From positions 1-64,000 of the forward strand of contig REDI01000080.1 of the NCBI GenBank assembly GCA_007693595.1: a stretch of DNA of 64,000 nucleotides. The letters run 5' to 3'. A program made the position numbers and the translations under genes. Positions within the stretch are counted from its first letter, which is position 1; every line of letters begins with the position of its first letter. A model generated the notes under the pieces. The model was not told the origin of the DNA. It did not search any database and worked only from the letters and a program-made list of their open reading frames with translations. Source of the stretch: Deltaproteobacteria bacterium. Its GTDB lineage: Bacteria > Myxococcota_A > UBA796 > GCA-2862545. This document shows positions 23,173 to 33,064 of this stretch, one piece after another.

Positions 23173-24813
23173 TTGCTCAACCGCTCGAACGAACAATTCG
23201 AGATCGTCGAGATCCTCGGCGAGGGATCTTTCGGCACGGTGTGCGTTGCGCGCTATGTGCGCGACGGCCGTCGCCAGAAGGTCGCGCTGAAGATCCTCAA
23301 GGGAGCCTACACCCGCAACGAGAAGATCCTCAAGCGCACCTACGACGAGGCCGCGCTGCTCTCGTTCATCAGCCACCCCAACGTCGTGCGCGTGCACGAG
23401 CTCACCGTCATGCGCGGCCGCCCCGTCGTGGTGATGGAGCTCGTCGAGGGGGTCTCGCTCGATCAGCTCTTGCTGCGGTTCAAGACCGGACTGCCCGCCT
23501 CGGTGGCCATCGAGGTCACCCGACAGACCCTGGTGGCGCTACACGTCGCCTTCAACGAAGCCCGCGGCCCCGAGAACAAGCCACTCCGGGTCATTCACCG
23601 CGACATCAAGCCGTCCAATATGCTGCTCTCGACCCGCGGCGAGCTCAAGGTCGCCGACTTCGGGATCGCCAAGGGAGAGTTCGATGGGCGCGAGGCCCGC
23701 ACCGAGTCCGTCGTGCTAGGAAGTCGGCCTTATATGGCGCCCGAACGGCTCGACGGCGTCGACGATCACCCCACGGTCGATGTCTACTCCTGCGGCATGT
23801 CCCTCTACGAGCTGCTCACCGGCCGAACCATGGGGCTGTCGATCAACCCGGTCACGCACGAGCAAGCCATGAACCGGCAGCTCAGCTACCTCCAGGTCCC
23901 CGGAATGTCCGAGACCGGCGTCGAAGACATCCGGGGCATTATTCGACGTATGTGCGCTTATGATCGCGACTACCGACCCTCTTCTCTCGAGGCGGCGCGA
24001 GAGTTGGAACAGTGCTTCTACAGCATCGACGCCAAAGTGCGGGTCAACCTCGAGGAGTTCGCGAGCACCACCGTCTTGCCCATCTATGAGTCTCGACCAA
24101 GGATCAAGCCCGAAGACGCCGTGCAAGACGAGTCCGAGTCCGACTTTATCCGCGAGGTCACAGGCCAGATCAAGTCGAACACCATCACCATGAACAAACC
24201 GGCGACCTGGATCCCACAGGTGATCGTCGGTGTTTTGTTGTTGGTGATCCTGATCCTCGGACCCATGGCGCTGTACAAGTTCCTCTCCGGCCCGAGCGCG
24301 CCGCCAGCCAGCCGGACCACCGCCCAAGAGCCCGCGGCTTCGAGCGTCGAGACCGAGGTCGCGCGGGCTGAAGGACCTGCTCGGGCCACACCCCCAGTTC
24401 AAGCCGCTCCGCTCCCGACCCCCGCAAGCCCCCCTCCGGCCCCCATCCCCGCGGAGCCCTCGCCCGCGCCCCCGACCCAGCCCTCCGAGCCGGCCACCGT
24501 GGCGGCTCGCGCGGGCCAGGCAGCCCGGGAGCCCATCCCCGGCCCCGAAGAGGGCGGAAAAGTTCATATCGAATTTCATCCCCCCCCTCGCGGGCGCGCC
24601 TTCATCGGCGAGACCGAGCTGCGCAGCCCCGCCGCGATCCAACTGAACGCAGGATCCCACGACGCCGTCATCATGCTCCGGCGAAAGGCTCCGGTAAGGT
24701 GTACTTTTCAAGCAGGCCCCGATAGCATCGTGCGCTACGTCGAGAGCAGCGACGGACCCAGCCTCTACGTCTCGGGCGAGCCCGGGCCTCTGTGCGAGCC
24801 GGTCGAGCCCTGA
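23173..24813 (+). CDS. Hanks-type serine/threonine protein kinase with membrane anchor
   Basis: A 546-aa receptor-like kinase. Kinase domain about 8-285: Gly loop GEGSFGTV (16-23), Lys40 in VALK, HRDIKPSN (142-149), DFG (162-164) and APE (189-191), all intact. One membrane segment at about 348-369. The outer part is a Pro/Ala-rich linker (about 375-455) and a small C-terminal domain of about 85 aa similar to PEGA-like modules, with two cysteines. The start is a TTG at 23173 preceded by AAGGGG. Such kinases are abundant in Myxococcota. Confidence 0.93.
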   Translation: MLNRSNEQFEIVEILGEGSFGTVCVARYVRDGRRQKVALKILKGAYTRNEKILKRTYDEAALLSFISHPNVVRVHELTVMRGRPVVVMELVEGVSLDQLLLRFKTGLPASVAIEVTRQTLVALHVAFNEARGPENKPLRVIHRDIKPSNMLLSTRGELKVADFGIAKGEFDGREARTESVVLGSRPYMAPERLDGVDDHPTVDVYSCGMSLYELLTGRTMGLSINPVTHEQAMNRQLSYLQVPGMSETGVEDIRGIIRRMCAYDRDYRPSSLEAARELEQCFYSIDAKVRVNLEEFASTTVLPIYESRPRIKPEDAVQDESESDFIREVTGQIKSNTITMNKPATWIPQVIVGVLLLVILILGPMALYKFLSGPSAPPASRTTAQEPAASSVETEVARAEGPARATPPVQAAPLPTPASPPPAPIPAEPSPAPPTQPSEPATVAARAGQAAREPIPGPEEGGKVHIEFHPPPRGRAFIGETELRSPAAIQLNAGSHDAVIMLRRKAPVRCTFQAGPDSIVRYVESSDGPSLYVSGEPGPLCEPVEP

Positions 24814-24896
24814 GCCCCGCCGATCCATGCGGTTGCGCGTCGCGCTGGGTCGGCTAACTCCCTGGGCGGATCCCTCAGACGTCCGGAGCGGACACC

Positions 24897-25811
24897 ATGG
24901 CGATGATCGAGGTCGAGTCCCTCAGTAAGGCCTACGGCGCGACGCTGGCGATCGACGGGCTCTCCTTCGTGATCGAACCCGGCGAGCTCGTCGGCTTCCT
25001 GGGCAAGAACGGCGCTGGCAAGACCACGACCATGCGTATCCTCACCGGGGCCCTCGGCGCCTCCCAGGGCACGGCCAAGATCGGGGGTCTCGACGTCGAG
25101 CAGCACCCGCGGCAGGTCAAGGCCATGGTCGGCTATCTTCCCGAGGTCCCTCCCCTCTACGTCGACATGACGGTGCGGGCTTACCTGCGTTACGCCGCGC
25201 GTCTCAAGGGGGTCGACAACCCCAAGCCCGCCGTCGAAACCGTGATCCAGCGGGTAGGCCTCGCCGAGGTCGCGCACCGCCTGATCGGCCACCTATCCAA
25301 GGGGTTCAAGCAACGGGTGGGTATCGCTCAGGCCATCGTGCACAGCCCCAAGGTTCTGATTCTCGACGAGCCGCTCTCCGGCCTCGATCCCGCCCAGCGT
25401 CGCGAGATCCGCGACGTGGTCGCCGAGCTGGCCCGCGGCGAGACCACCGTGCTGCTCTCGACCCACGTCCTCCCCGAGATCGAGGCGATCTGCGATCGGG
25501 TCATCGTGCTCGATCAAGGCCGCGTGGTCGCCCAGGAGCGCATCGCGGATCTCGCCGCCCGAGGGGGCCGGGTCGGGCTGGTGCTCGGTCGCCCGCAGTC
25601 CGCAGCGCTCGACGTCTTGCGCAACATCGATGGCGTCGTCGAGCTCGTCGATCAAGGGCAGGGCAAACTCGACCTCACCCTCAGCCACGACGTCCGCGCC
25701 GAGATCGCTCGGGTGGCCGTCGCCTTCGACCTGCTGGAGCTGCGCTCCCTCGACAACCTCGAAGACGCCTTCCTTCGACTCACCTCGACCCCTGACTCGG
25801 AGCGCCCATGA
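24897..25811 (+). CDS. ABC transporter ATP-binding protein (GldA-like)
   Basis: A 304-aa ATPase of the ABC-2 exporter type. Walker A is GKNGAGKTT (36-44), the signature LSKGFKQR, Walker B VLILDEPLSGLD and the switch His in STH. A C-terminal domain of about 80 aa is typical of CcmA/GldA-type subunits. The next gene overlaps by 4 bp (ATGA) and encodes the permease, and the third encodes a GldG-like subunit, matching the gldA-F-G order known from gliding and related transport systems. Cargo unknown. Confidence 0.92.
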   Translation: MAMIEVESLSKAYGATLAIDGLSFVIEPGELVGFLGKNGAGKTTTMRILTGALGASQGTAKIGGLDVEQHPRQVKAMVGYLPEVPPLYVDMTVRAYLRYAARLKGVDNPKPAVETVIQRVGLAEVAHRLIGHLSKGFKQRVGIAQAIVHSPKVLILDEPLSGLDPAQRREIRDVVAELARGETTVLLSTHVLPEIEAICDRVIVLDQGRVVAQERIADLAARGGRVGLVLGRPQSAALDVLRNIDGVVELVDQGQGKLDLTLSHDVRAEIARVAVAFDLLELRSLDNLEDAFLRLTSTPDSERP

Positions 25812-26563
25812 AGGCTCTGTACGTCGCCGGCCGCGAAGTCACCGCCTTGCTCGGAAGCGCGATCGGCTGGATCGTCATCACCGCCTTCAGCCTGGTCAGC
25901 GGGCTGGTCTTTTTCTTGGCGGTCTACAACTACGCGGATCTCAGCGAGCACCTGGTGGCGCGGCCGTACGCCGAGGGCTCCCTGAACTTCTCCGACAACC
26001 TCCTCTGGCCCTTCTTCAGCTTCCAGTCTCTTTTTTTGCTCTTTCTTCTGCCCGGCATCACCATGCGCCTCTTCAGCGAGGAGCTCCGGCAGCGCACGTT
26101 GGAGCTCCTTGAGACCTCTCCGATCTCGACACTCGAGATCGTGATCGGCAAGTTCCTCGGTGCCATGAGCTTCGTAACCATCCTGCTGGCGCTCAACGGC
26201 TGGGGCCCGCTCTACCTCTGGCTCACCTCCGAGGTCGAGCCGATCCTGTTGCTTTGCGGCATGGCGGGGGTCTGGCTCGCGAGCGCCTGCATCGTCTCCT
26301 TGGGTATGGCCGCCTCCGCCGCCACCTCCCACCAGGTGCTCGCCCTCGTGATCGCCGAGGCCTTCGCCTTCTTCCTCTTGGTGCTCACCGGCTTGGAGCA
26401 GCTCGACTCCACCGGCATTCTAAGCAAGCTCGCGATCACCCCCCACCTCGAAGATCTCACCCGAGGCCTGCTGCGGGCCAGCGACATGAGCTACTTCCTG
26501 CTGTTCATCGTCTTCTTCCTCTTGGCCACCCAGCAGCGTCTGGCGATCCGGAGGTGGACGTGA
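25808..26563 (+). CDS. ABC-2 type permease (GldF-like)
   Basis: A 251-aa integral membrane protein with six predicted hydrophobic segments. The first loop (NYADLSEHL...) and the segment LRQRTLELLETSPIS match the permease pattern of ABC-2 transporters next to GldA-like ATPases. Overlaps the ATPase gene by ATGA and the next gene by GTGA, so all three should be made stoichiometrically. Confidence 0.88.
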   Translation: MKALYVAGREVTALLGSAIGWIVITAFSLVSGLVFFLAVYNYADLSEHLVARPYAEGSLNFSDNLLWPFFSFQSLFLLFLLPGITMRLFSEELRQRTLELLETSPISTLEIVIGKFLGAMSFVTILLALNGWGPLYLWLTSEVEPILLLCGMAGVWLASACIVSLGMAASAATSHQVLALVIAEAFAFFLLVLTGLEQLDSTGILSKLAITPHLEDLTRGLLRASDMSYFLLFIVFFLLATQQRLAIRRWT

Positions 26564-28242
26564 GCGCCCTTCGCCACAGCTGGGTGCTCGCGGTGGTGGG
26601 CGCCCTGGGGGTCGTAATCGCCGGGTCGATCTTCTTGGTCCAAGGCGAGCTCGGCGGTGCGGGACAGGTCTTCGGCGTGCTGGGGGTGCTCGGGCTCCTT
26701 GGCTACGGCGTGATCGACCGCGAGCGGATCGCCGCCGGCGCCAGCACCCGCGAGGTCTTCGCCAGCGCGAGCGCGGGCGCCATCCTCGCCATGGCCCTCC
26801 TCGTCGGCGTGCTCGGCTACACGCTGGTCGATCGCTGGGACCAGACCTACGATCTCACCCGAGACGGCCGCTATAGCCTCTCCTCGCGCAGCCGTGCGCT
26901 GGTGGGCTCCTTCGAAGAACCCGTGCAGATCTATGGCTTCTTCGTGGCGAGCACCGCGCAGGCCAAGCGCTTCGAACGCCTCGGCGAGCTCTACGCGAGC
27001 GCCAGCGATCAGGTGACCTACCACGCGGTCGATCCCCTCCGGCAGCCCGCACAGGTCCGCGCCCTGCTCCGCGAGACGGGCAACGAAGATCTCGACCGGC
27101 TCGCGGCGAGCGGCGCGGTCTTCCTGGTCCAAGGAGACCGTACCCGCCGCATCGAGAGCGGCTTCGATCAGACCCGGATCACCAACGCGCTCGCCAAGCT
27201 CCAGAGCGGCGACGACCACCGCGTCTGCTGGTCGGTCGGCCACGGGGAGCGCGTCGCCGACGATGACCAGAGCCGCCACGGCTACGGCGTCCTGGTGCTC
27301 CGGCTCGAAGATCGCAACGCCGTCGTGGTCGAGCAGAACCTCTTTACATCGGGCATCGATCGGAGCTGCCAGGTCCTCGTGATCGCTGGTCCCCGCAAGG
27401 ACTTCCACCCGCGCAGCCTCGAGGCCCTCGCCGCCTACCTCGCCGAGGGCGGCCAGGTGCTCTTGCTCCTCGACAGCCCCCTGCTCAAGGGCGTCGAGAC
27501 CCCCAACCTCGATCAGGAGCTCGAGCGCTACGGCCTCAGGGTAGGGCACGACGCGATCATCGAGACCCGGCGCGAGCACCTCGCCAACCTCGAGAACCAA
27601 CTTCCTCTCTACTACTACGACCAGCGGCAGTTCAAGTCGCACCCGGTCCTCGACGACCTGGGCGCGGGCATCGTGGTGCGATGGCCTCGCAGCGTGATCG
27701 CCGTCGACGAAGTCCCTACCGGGATCTCGGTGCGTGAGCTCGCGGCGAGCAGCGATCGCTCTTGGGCCGAGACGACCTTCGATCCCACCCAAGAGCCCAC
27801 CCCCGACGAGGGGGAGCTGCAGGGCCCGGTGCCCTTCATGAGCCTCGCCGAGGTCCTCCTCCCCGACGCGATCGAGGTCCTCCCACCCCCGAGCGATCCC
27901 GATGGCGACCCGGCGGCCGAGGATCCGATCCTGGCCACGTCCACCTCGCTCGTACCCGACGATCTCTCTCCGAAAGAAGGGGGGCGGCTCTTGGTCATCG
28001 GCGATGCCGACCTCGGCGGGAACGACCTGTCGACCTTACTGAACAACGGCGATCTGCTGCTCAGCGCCATCAGCTACCTCATCGGCGACGATGGACAGAT
28101 CGGAACCGATGAGGTCGAGGACGAGTTCCTGCTGCTCTCGACCACCCAGTTCGCCCTGATCTTCTTGATCGGGATCCTGCTGGTCCCTGGAAGCGCCGTG
28201 GCGATCGGTGGCTTCTTGGTGGTGCGCCGACGCTTCCTCTGA
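26560..28242 (+). CDS. GldG-like ABC transporter auxiliary protein
   Basis: A 560-aa protein with several N-terminal membrane segments (about 5-90), a large extracytoplasmic region resembling the GldG/DUF4350 ABC-auxiliary domain (DQTYDLTRDGRYSLS at about 94-108, IYGFF, LLLLDSPL), and a last membrane segment near residues 535-555. The GTG at 26560 overlaps the permease stop and has GGAGGTG upstream. Typical GldG proteins have this topology. The gliding role is known only in Bacteroidetes; here only the transporter architecture is supported. Confidence 0.85.
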   Translation: MSALRHSWVLAVVGALGVVIAGSIFLVQGELGGAGQVFGVLGVLGLLGYGVIDRERIAAGASTREVFASASAGAILAMALLVGVLGYTLVDRWDQTYDLTRDGRYSLSSRSRALVGSFEEPVQIYGFFVASTAQAKRFERLGELYASASDQVTYHAVDPLRQPAQVRALLRETGNEDLDRLAASGAVFLVQGDRTRRIESGFDQTRITNALAKLQSGDDHRVCWSVGHGERVADDDQSRHGYGVLVLRLEDRNAVVVEQNLFTSGIDRSCQVLVIAGPRKDFHPRSLEALAAYLAEGGQVLLLLDSPLLKGVETPNLDQELERYGLRVGHDAIIETRREHLANLENQLPLYYYDQRQFKSHPVLDDLGAGIVVRWPRSVIAVDEVPTGISVRELAASSDRSWAETTFDPTQEPTPDEGELQGPVPFMSLAEVLLPDAIEVLPPPSDPDGDPAAEDPILATSTSLVPDDLSPKEGGRLLVIGDADLGGNDLSTLLNNGDLLLSAISYLIGDDGQIGTDEVEDEFLLLSTTQFALIFLIGILLVPGSAVAIGGFLVVRRRFL

Positions 28243-28255
28243 GTCGAGGCGTGCG

Positions 28256-29461
28256 CTACCTGGGCCCCTCGGGGTGCACGTCGGACTCGGTAGGAACTCG
28301 CGGAGGCAGCGGACCTGCCGTGGGATCGGGCGCGTCGGCCGAGGTGCGCACCCCCCGGAAAGGCAACCGGAGCTGACCCCAGATCCGGATCGTGTCGTTG
28401 GGGATGGGTCGGCCGCCCAGCTCCGCACGGTGAATGTATCCGAGCCCGATGTCGATCCCTTCGACGGCGTTGCGCATGGTGGCGCCAGCATGCACGATCC
28501 CGACGTGCCCATTGTCAGATAGAGCTCGATTATCGTCGAACATCGCGCCCTGAACAGCAAAGTCGACCGCGCGCCTCATGGCGGGCATGACGTCTTGCTT
28601 GCCGATGGGCTGCCAGTACGAGAGCTGACCTGTGAGGCCGAGTCGCTCGGTGGGGTTGTAGATGTCGGGGAGCAGGGCCGAGGTGTCCGCAGGCCAGATG
28701 GTGTTGGTCAAGACCTCGCCCAGGAAGGTGACCCGCCAGACCCGCACCAGCACGTCGACCTCGGCGCCGAAGGTGCGGGTCGCCATGGCGTCTCGGTAGA
28801 AGGCCGAGGTGCCGATCCCGATGTCGACGTCCTCGGACTCGCCGTAGGTCCGGTAGGTGTCGCCACGGGAGTACTCGAGTCTGCCCACGCCCATCATGCC
28901 GTCGAAGGCGTCGCCCGTCAGATCGCCCCCGCTGTTGTAGATGCCCGCCTGGGCCCTCAGGCCATTGTTGAACTCGTAGTCGAAGAGCACGCCGAGGTTC
29001 TGTGGGGGCGCCATCCACGTGGTGCTCACCGCGCGGTCCTGAAAGGTCAGCTCGCGCGACGCCATGATGCGCTCGCGGCTGAAGGGCACCCGCACCAGGC
29101 CGAACGAGACACGACCGACCCCCGGCCCCGCGCCCCACGAGCCTCGGGCGAAGGCGTTGACCAGCCCAAACCGATTCGAAGAATCGGCAGCCGCGATCCG
29201 GTCATAGGGAGAAGAGAAGCCGAGGTCCACCTGAAAATCGAGGTTACCCTTGTGACCTTCGAGGCCGACCCGGGCTCGACGAAAGGAGAAGCCCCGCTGA
29301 TGTTCGGGGTCACCATATCCGGCGGGATCGGCCTGATCCCGCTCGTCCTGGTCGTGGACGGTGCCCCAGAGCTGGAGCTGGACGATAGGCGTGATCTCGA
29401 CGGGCTCTCCGGCGAGGGCGACCGTGGGGAGAAAGACGGCGAAGAGGAACGGACGGCGCAT
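28256..29461 (-). CDS. Phosphate-selective porin O/P-like outer membrane protein
   Basis: A 401-aa beta-barrel candidate. A signal peptide (MRRPFLFAVFLPTVALAG) is followed by a pattern of alternating strands typical of the porin O/P family: FSFRRARVGLEGHKGNLDFQVD near the N-terminus, then RVPFSRERIMASREL and Gly/aromatic-rich strands (WQPIGKQDVM, RIWGQLRLPF). AAGGAG precedes the ATG at 29461; the upstream in-frame extension overlaps the divergent promoter region. The last residues are a charged tail rather than the usual aromatic end, which is unusual for a barrel. Confidence 0.75.
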   Translation of the reverse strand: MRRPFLFAVFLPTVALAGEPVEITPIVQLQLWGTVHDQDERDQADPAGYGDPEHQRGFSFRRARVGLEGHKGNLDFQVDLGFSSPYDRIAAADSSNRFGLVNAFARGSWGAGPGVGRVSFGLVRVPFSRERIMASRELTFQDRAVSTTWMAPPQNLGVLFDYEFNNGLRAQAGIYNSGGDLTGDAFDGMMGVGRLEYSRGDTYRTYGESEDVDIGIGTSAFYRDAMATRTFGAEVDVLVRVWRVTFLGEVLTNTIWPADTSALLPDIYNPTERLGLTGQLSYWQPIGKQDVMPAMRRAVDFAVQGAMFDDNRALSDNGHVGIVHAGATMRNAVEGIDIGLGYIHRAELGGRPIPNDTIRIWGQLRLPFRGVRTSADAPDPTAGPLPPRVPTESDVHPEGPR

Positions 29462-29567
29462 GACGGCTCCTTCGTACATCCGCAGTCCATCACGTTTGGA
29501 GCGATCGTGCCACCCTCGCCGAACAGGGGTCCGGTGAGCTACCCTAGGTGCGCCGACCGGAGCCCCG

Positions 29568-32500
29568 ATGCGACTGACCCTGATCCCGCTCGTCACGCTA
29601 CTGTCAAGCTGCGCACCTGAGCCGCAGACCTTCGCCCGCGCCCTGGTGATCGAGCGCCTCGATCAGGCCATCGGCGGCCCGAAGGCCGGCGCGCGCCCAG
29701 GCGACATCCTGCTCGAGAACGATCACCTGCGGATCGCCATCTACTCCAGCGCCACGCCCGATGGTGACGTGCGGTACAGCATGGGTCCCGGCCTGTACGC
29801 TGGCAGCCTCATCGACGCCGATCTCCAGCGCGCCGATCCCCGCTACCGCTCAGGCAACGGCCTCGATCAGTTCGCCGAGCTCTTCCCCACCGTCAGCATG
29901 AACGTCCCCGCCCCGACCGAGCCCCACGAGGTGCGGATCGTCGCCGACGGCTCCGACGGCGGACCTGCGGTCGTGCGGGTCGAGGCCCCCGCCGAGCCCT
30001 TCCTCTCGCTGCTCTCCGCCCTGTGGGCCATCACCCGCGTGCCCACCATGCGGATGGTGACCGACTACATCGTGGAGCCAGGCGTTCCCTGGGTGACGAT
30101 CCGCACCGCGGTACGGGTCGGCCCCTCCGCCAACGCCAGTGACTTCGAAGGCGTCTTCCCCGAAGGCGAGCCCGCCGACGGCCACGACGAGCCCTTCCCC
30201 CTCATGCAGCGCGCCCTCGAGACCGGACTGGTCATGGGCGACTTCTACCTCTCGGGGGGCAGCACCTCGGTCTTCGCGCCCGGTATGGGATTCGACGAAG
30301 ACGGCCTCGTCTTCCGCGCGGGCCTCGAGGGGCGCAACAGCTTCGCCGAGCCCTTCCAGTTCAGCTGGATCGCCGGCACCGCCGACGGGGTGAGCTATGG
30401 CCTGCTCCCGTCGAACGGCGATGCCTTCGTTCCGCTCTTCACCGCCTCCCAGACCGCGATCATCGGCGGGAGTGTTATCGGTACGGGCAGCGGCTCCAAC
30501 CGCTTTATCGACGGCTCGATCTTCACTTATGAGCGGCGCTTCTTCGTCGGCGAAGGCGATGTCGGCAGCGTGTACGACCATATGCTGACGGCCCAGGGCG
30601 CCACCACCGGCACGGTACGAGGCAACGTCTTCGACGCCACCACGATGCGCCCGCTGAGCAAGGTCCACGTCTTCGTCTACCCCCCAGGCGCCGAAGAGCC
30701 CCACAGCCAGTGGCGTACCGACGTGAGCGTCGACGACTACCTCCCCGACGGCTCCTTCGGCGGGAAGCTGCCGGTCGGGCGCTGGGAGTTAGTGGTTCAC
30801 GAGGAGGGACGCCCCAGCTCGGAGCGCGTCGAGATCGAGGTCCGAGAGGACGAGGAGACGAGCGTCCAACTCCTAGCCCCGACGCCCGGCATCGTCACCT
30901 TCAACCTGCGCGACGAGACGGGCCAGCCCATTCCAGGCAAGGTCACCTTCATGAGCCATCAAGGCGATGTTCGTCGCCCGGAGCTCGGGGACGGCTTCAT
31001 CGCCGGCGAGCCGGCCGCCGTCGCCTTCGCCATGTACGGGGGCGGCCATGTGCAGCTTCCCGACGGGGAGTATACCGCGGTCGCCAGCCGCGGCCTCGAG
31101 TACGAGATCGACGTCCATGGCCCCTTCCGCATCGACGCCAACCGCTCTCACCACCTCGAGCTCGTCGTCGAGCGAAGCGTCGACACCGAAGGCTGGATCA
31201 GCGCCGATCTCCACGTGCACGCCAACGCCTCTCACGACAGCGGCACGGGCCCCGAAGATCGGGTCATGACCATGATCTGCGAGGGGGTCGAGTTCTTCGC
31301 GGCGACCGACCACGACGTGATCACCGACTTCGCCCCCGTCATCGAGAACCTCGCGGTCGAGCAGTGGGTGCAGTCCGCCGTCGGCGTCGAGACCACCACC
31401 ATCGAGCTCGGGCACTTCCTGGCCTTCCCCCTCGAGAGCGACTTTCTCGCCGAAGCCGGCGGCGCCCGAGACTGGACGGGCGAGACCCCCCAAGAGATGG
31501 TGACGGGTCTCCGGCAACAAGGGCGCGCCGCAGGCTACGAGCCCGTGGTCTTCGTCGCGCACCCCCGCGCAGGGATCCTGGGCTACTTCGACCAGTATGG
31601 GCTCAACCCCTACGGTGGGATCGCTGGACAGCCGGGAGAGGTCGGCGTACCGCTGATCCAGACCCCGACGCTCGGCCTGACCAACCCCCTCCTCAACCGC
31701 GAAAACTTCATGCTCGAGATCGACGCCATGGAGGTCATCGGGCTCAAGGAGGCCTTCCGCATCCGCACCCCGACCCAGCTTGAGCTCGACACCTACGCCC
31801 ACTTCATCGAGTCCGGCGACCCCGACAGCGAGGTCCCCCTCGCCGAGATGCTCAAGCGCACCCCCGAGGAGCAGCAAGATCTCAGCGACGGGACCTATAC
31901 GCTCGGCTACGGCCGGAACGGGCAGCTCGATGACTGGTTTACGCTGCTAAATCTCGGCTATCGGCTCACCGCCCTCGCCAACTCCGACACCCACGACATG
32001 ACCACCACCGAGGCGGGCTGCCCGCGCAACTACATCATGTCGAGCACCGACGATCCCGGCTTCATCGACGATCAAGAGATCGCGGACGCGGTCCGCGAAC
32101 ACCGCGTGGTGGCCTCCTACGGGCCCTTCGTCCAGCTCCAGATCGAAGACGCTATCATCGGCGACGAGCTGGTGAGTGACGCCGAGACGCTCACGGCCCG
32201 GGTCGAGGTCCGGGCGCCCTCATGGATGGACATCGACGGGGTCGAGCTCTATGAGAACGGCACCCTCATCCACTACTGGGAAGTCGACGGGCGCGCGCCC
32301 TACCGCTTCGACGGCACGGTCGAGCTACGACCCACCCGCGACGCCTGGTACGTGGCCATCGCGACCGGGAGCGAGAGCCTGGAGCCAGTCTTTACCCCGG
32401 TGGAGCGCCCGATCATCGACCTTCAGGAGGTGGTGGTCGAGGCGCTGAGCGGGGTGCCCGCCGTGGCCAACTTCCTCGAGACGGTGCCACCGATGCCGGA

Positions 32501-32621
32501 GGTCTTTCCGATCACGCCCTTCGCGGTGACGAACCCGATCTGGCTCGACCGTGCAGGGGACGGATTCAGCGCCCCAGGGCTGCCGGACTGGCTCACCGAG
32601 CCCCGCCCCCCCGAGGACTGA
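29568..32621 (+). CDS. Large PHP-domain lipoprotein (putative metal-dependent phosphoesterase)
   Basis: A 1017-aa predicted lipoprotein (lipobox LSSC near residue 15). Residues about 25-340 form an unrecognised beta-rich region. About 345-430 read as a carboxypeptidase-regulatory-like strand domain (GTVRGNVFDATTMRPLSKV). The PHP domain occupies about 540-830: DLHVHANAS (HxH metal site), ATDHD, VAHPRAG and ANSDTHD are all present, so metal binding should be intact. PHP domains usually hydrolyse phosphoester bonds in the cytoplasm; an exported version points to an extracellular or periplasmic substrate. It is divergent from the porin gene, with about 106 bp between them. Confidence 0.85.
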   Translation: MRLTLIPLVTLLSSCAPEPQTFARALVIERLDQAIGGPKAGARPGDILLENDHLRIAIYSSATPDGDVRYSMGPGLYAGSLIDADLQRADPRYRSGNGLDQFAELFPTVSMNVPAPTEPHEVRIVADGSDGGPAVVRVEAPAEPFLSLLSALWAITRVPTMRMVTDYIVEPGVPWVTIRTAVRVGPSANASDFEGVFPEGEPADGHDEPFPLMQRALETGLVMGDFYLSGGSTSVFAPGMGFDEDGLVFRAGLEGRNSFAEPFQFSWIAGTADGVSYGLLPSNGDAFVPLFTASQTAIIGGSVIGTGSGSNRFIDGSIFTYERRFFVGEGDVGSVYDHMLTAQGATTGTVRGNVFDATTMRPLSKVHVFVYPPGAEEPHSQWRTDVSVDDYLPDGSFGGKLPVGRWELVVHEEGRPSSERVEIEVREDEETSVQLLAPTPGIVTFNLRDETGQPIPGKVTFMSHQGDVRRPELGDGFIAGEPAAVAFAMYGGGHVQLPDGEYTAVASRGLEYEIDVHGPFRIDANRSHHLELVVERSVDTEGWISADLHVHANASHDSGTGPEDRVMTMICEGVEFFAATDHDVITDFAPVIENLAVEQWVQSAVGVETTTIELGHFLAFPLESDFLAEAGGARDWTGETPQEMVTGLRQQGRAAGYEPVVFVAHPRAGILGYFDQYGLNPYGGIAGQPGEVGVPLIQTPTLGLTNPLLNRENFMLEIDAMEVIGLKEAFRIRTPTQLELDTYAHFIESGDPDSEVPLAEMLKRTPEEQQDLSDGTYTLGYGRNGQLDDWFTLLNLGYRLTALANSDTHDMTTTEAGCPRNYIMSSTDDPGFIDDQEIADAVREHRVVASYGPFVQLQIEDAIIGDELVSDAETLTARVEVRAPSWMDIDGVELYENGTLIHYWEVDGRAPYRFDGTVELRPTRDAWYVAIATGSESLEPVFTPVERPIIDLQEVVVEALSGVPAVANFLETVPPMPEVFPITPFAVTNPIWLDRAGDGFSAPGLPDWLTEPRPPED

Positions 32622-32622
32622 G

Positions 32623-32671
32623 CGGCTGCATCCGCGCGGCGCTAGCGATTCGGAGCCCGCGGAATCAGCCG
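32623..32671. terminator. Convergent-gene hairpin, possible bidirectional terminator
   Basis: cggctg plus ccgcg pair with cgcgg plus cagccg across a 21-nt loop, with small internal bulges. It sits between two convergent genes and covers the stop of the SCP2 gene. There is no T tract on either strand, so intrinsic termination is doubtful. Confidence 0.3.
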
Positions 32672-32979
32672 ATGATCTTCTGCAGCGAGAGGGCGAGGCC
32701 CACATCGCTGACCTTGAGCTTACCCATGGTAAACAGCATCATGCCGTTCGCCGGGTTCTCCAGGAGAGACGCAAAGTCTTCGGCCTCGCACGAGACGACG
32801 CAGCCGGGATCGTCGTGTTCACCTTCGGTGACGACGCCGGGGGTCTGCGTGAGGTCGATGGTCCAGATGCCCGCGCCCTCGATGTCGAACTGGTAGACCG
32901 CCCCAATCTCCGAGAGATCGGGGTTCTCGGCGAGCTTGGTGGGCATGGTATCGTTGAAGAAGCTCTGGACGTCGGACAT
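32665..32979 (-). CDS. SCP2 sterol-carrier domain protein
   Basis: A 104-aa single-domain protein of the SCP-2 sterol/lipid transfer family: an N-terminal helix (VQSFFNDTMPTKLAENP), then a beta sheet (AVYQFDIEGAGIWTIDL), GCVVSCEAEDFASLLENP and a helix-strand with NGMMLFTMGKLKVSDVG, the family's typical C-terminal pattern. It probably binds acyl or sterol-like lipids in the cytoplasm. GGAGGT precedes the ATG. Confidence 0.9.
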   Translation of the reverse strand: MSDVQSFFNDTMPTKLAENPDLSEIGAVYQFDIEGAGIWTIDLTQTPGVVTEGEHDDPGCVVSCEAEDFASLLENPANGMMLFTMGKLKVSDVGLALSLQKIIG

Positions 32980-33064
32980 GAGACAACCTCCGGGTTCGCC
33001 CGTCAGGGCGGGCGTGGCGTGGCACTGTGGATCAGCGGAGAACTTCTACCGGCTCAGACCCCCA

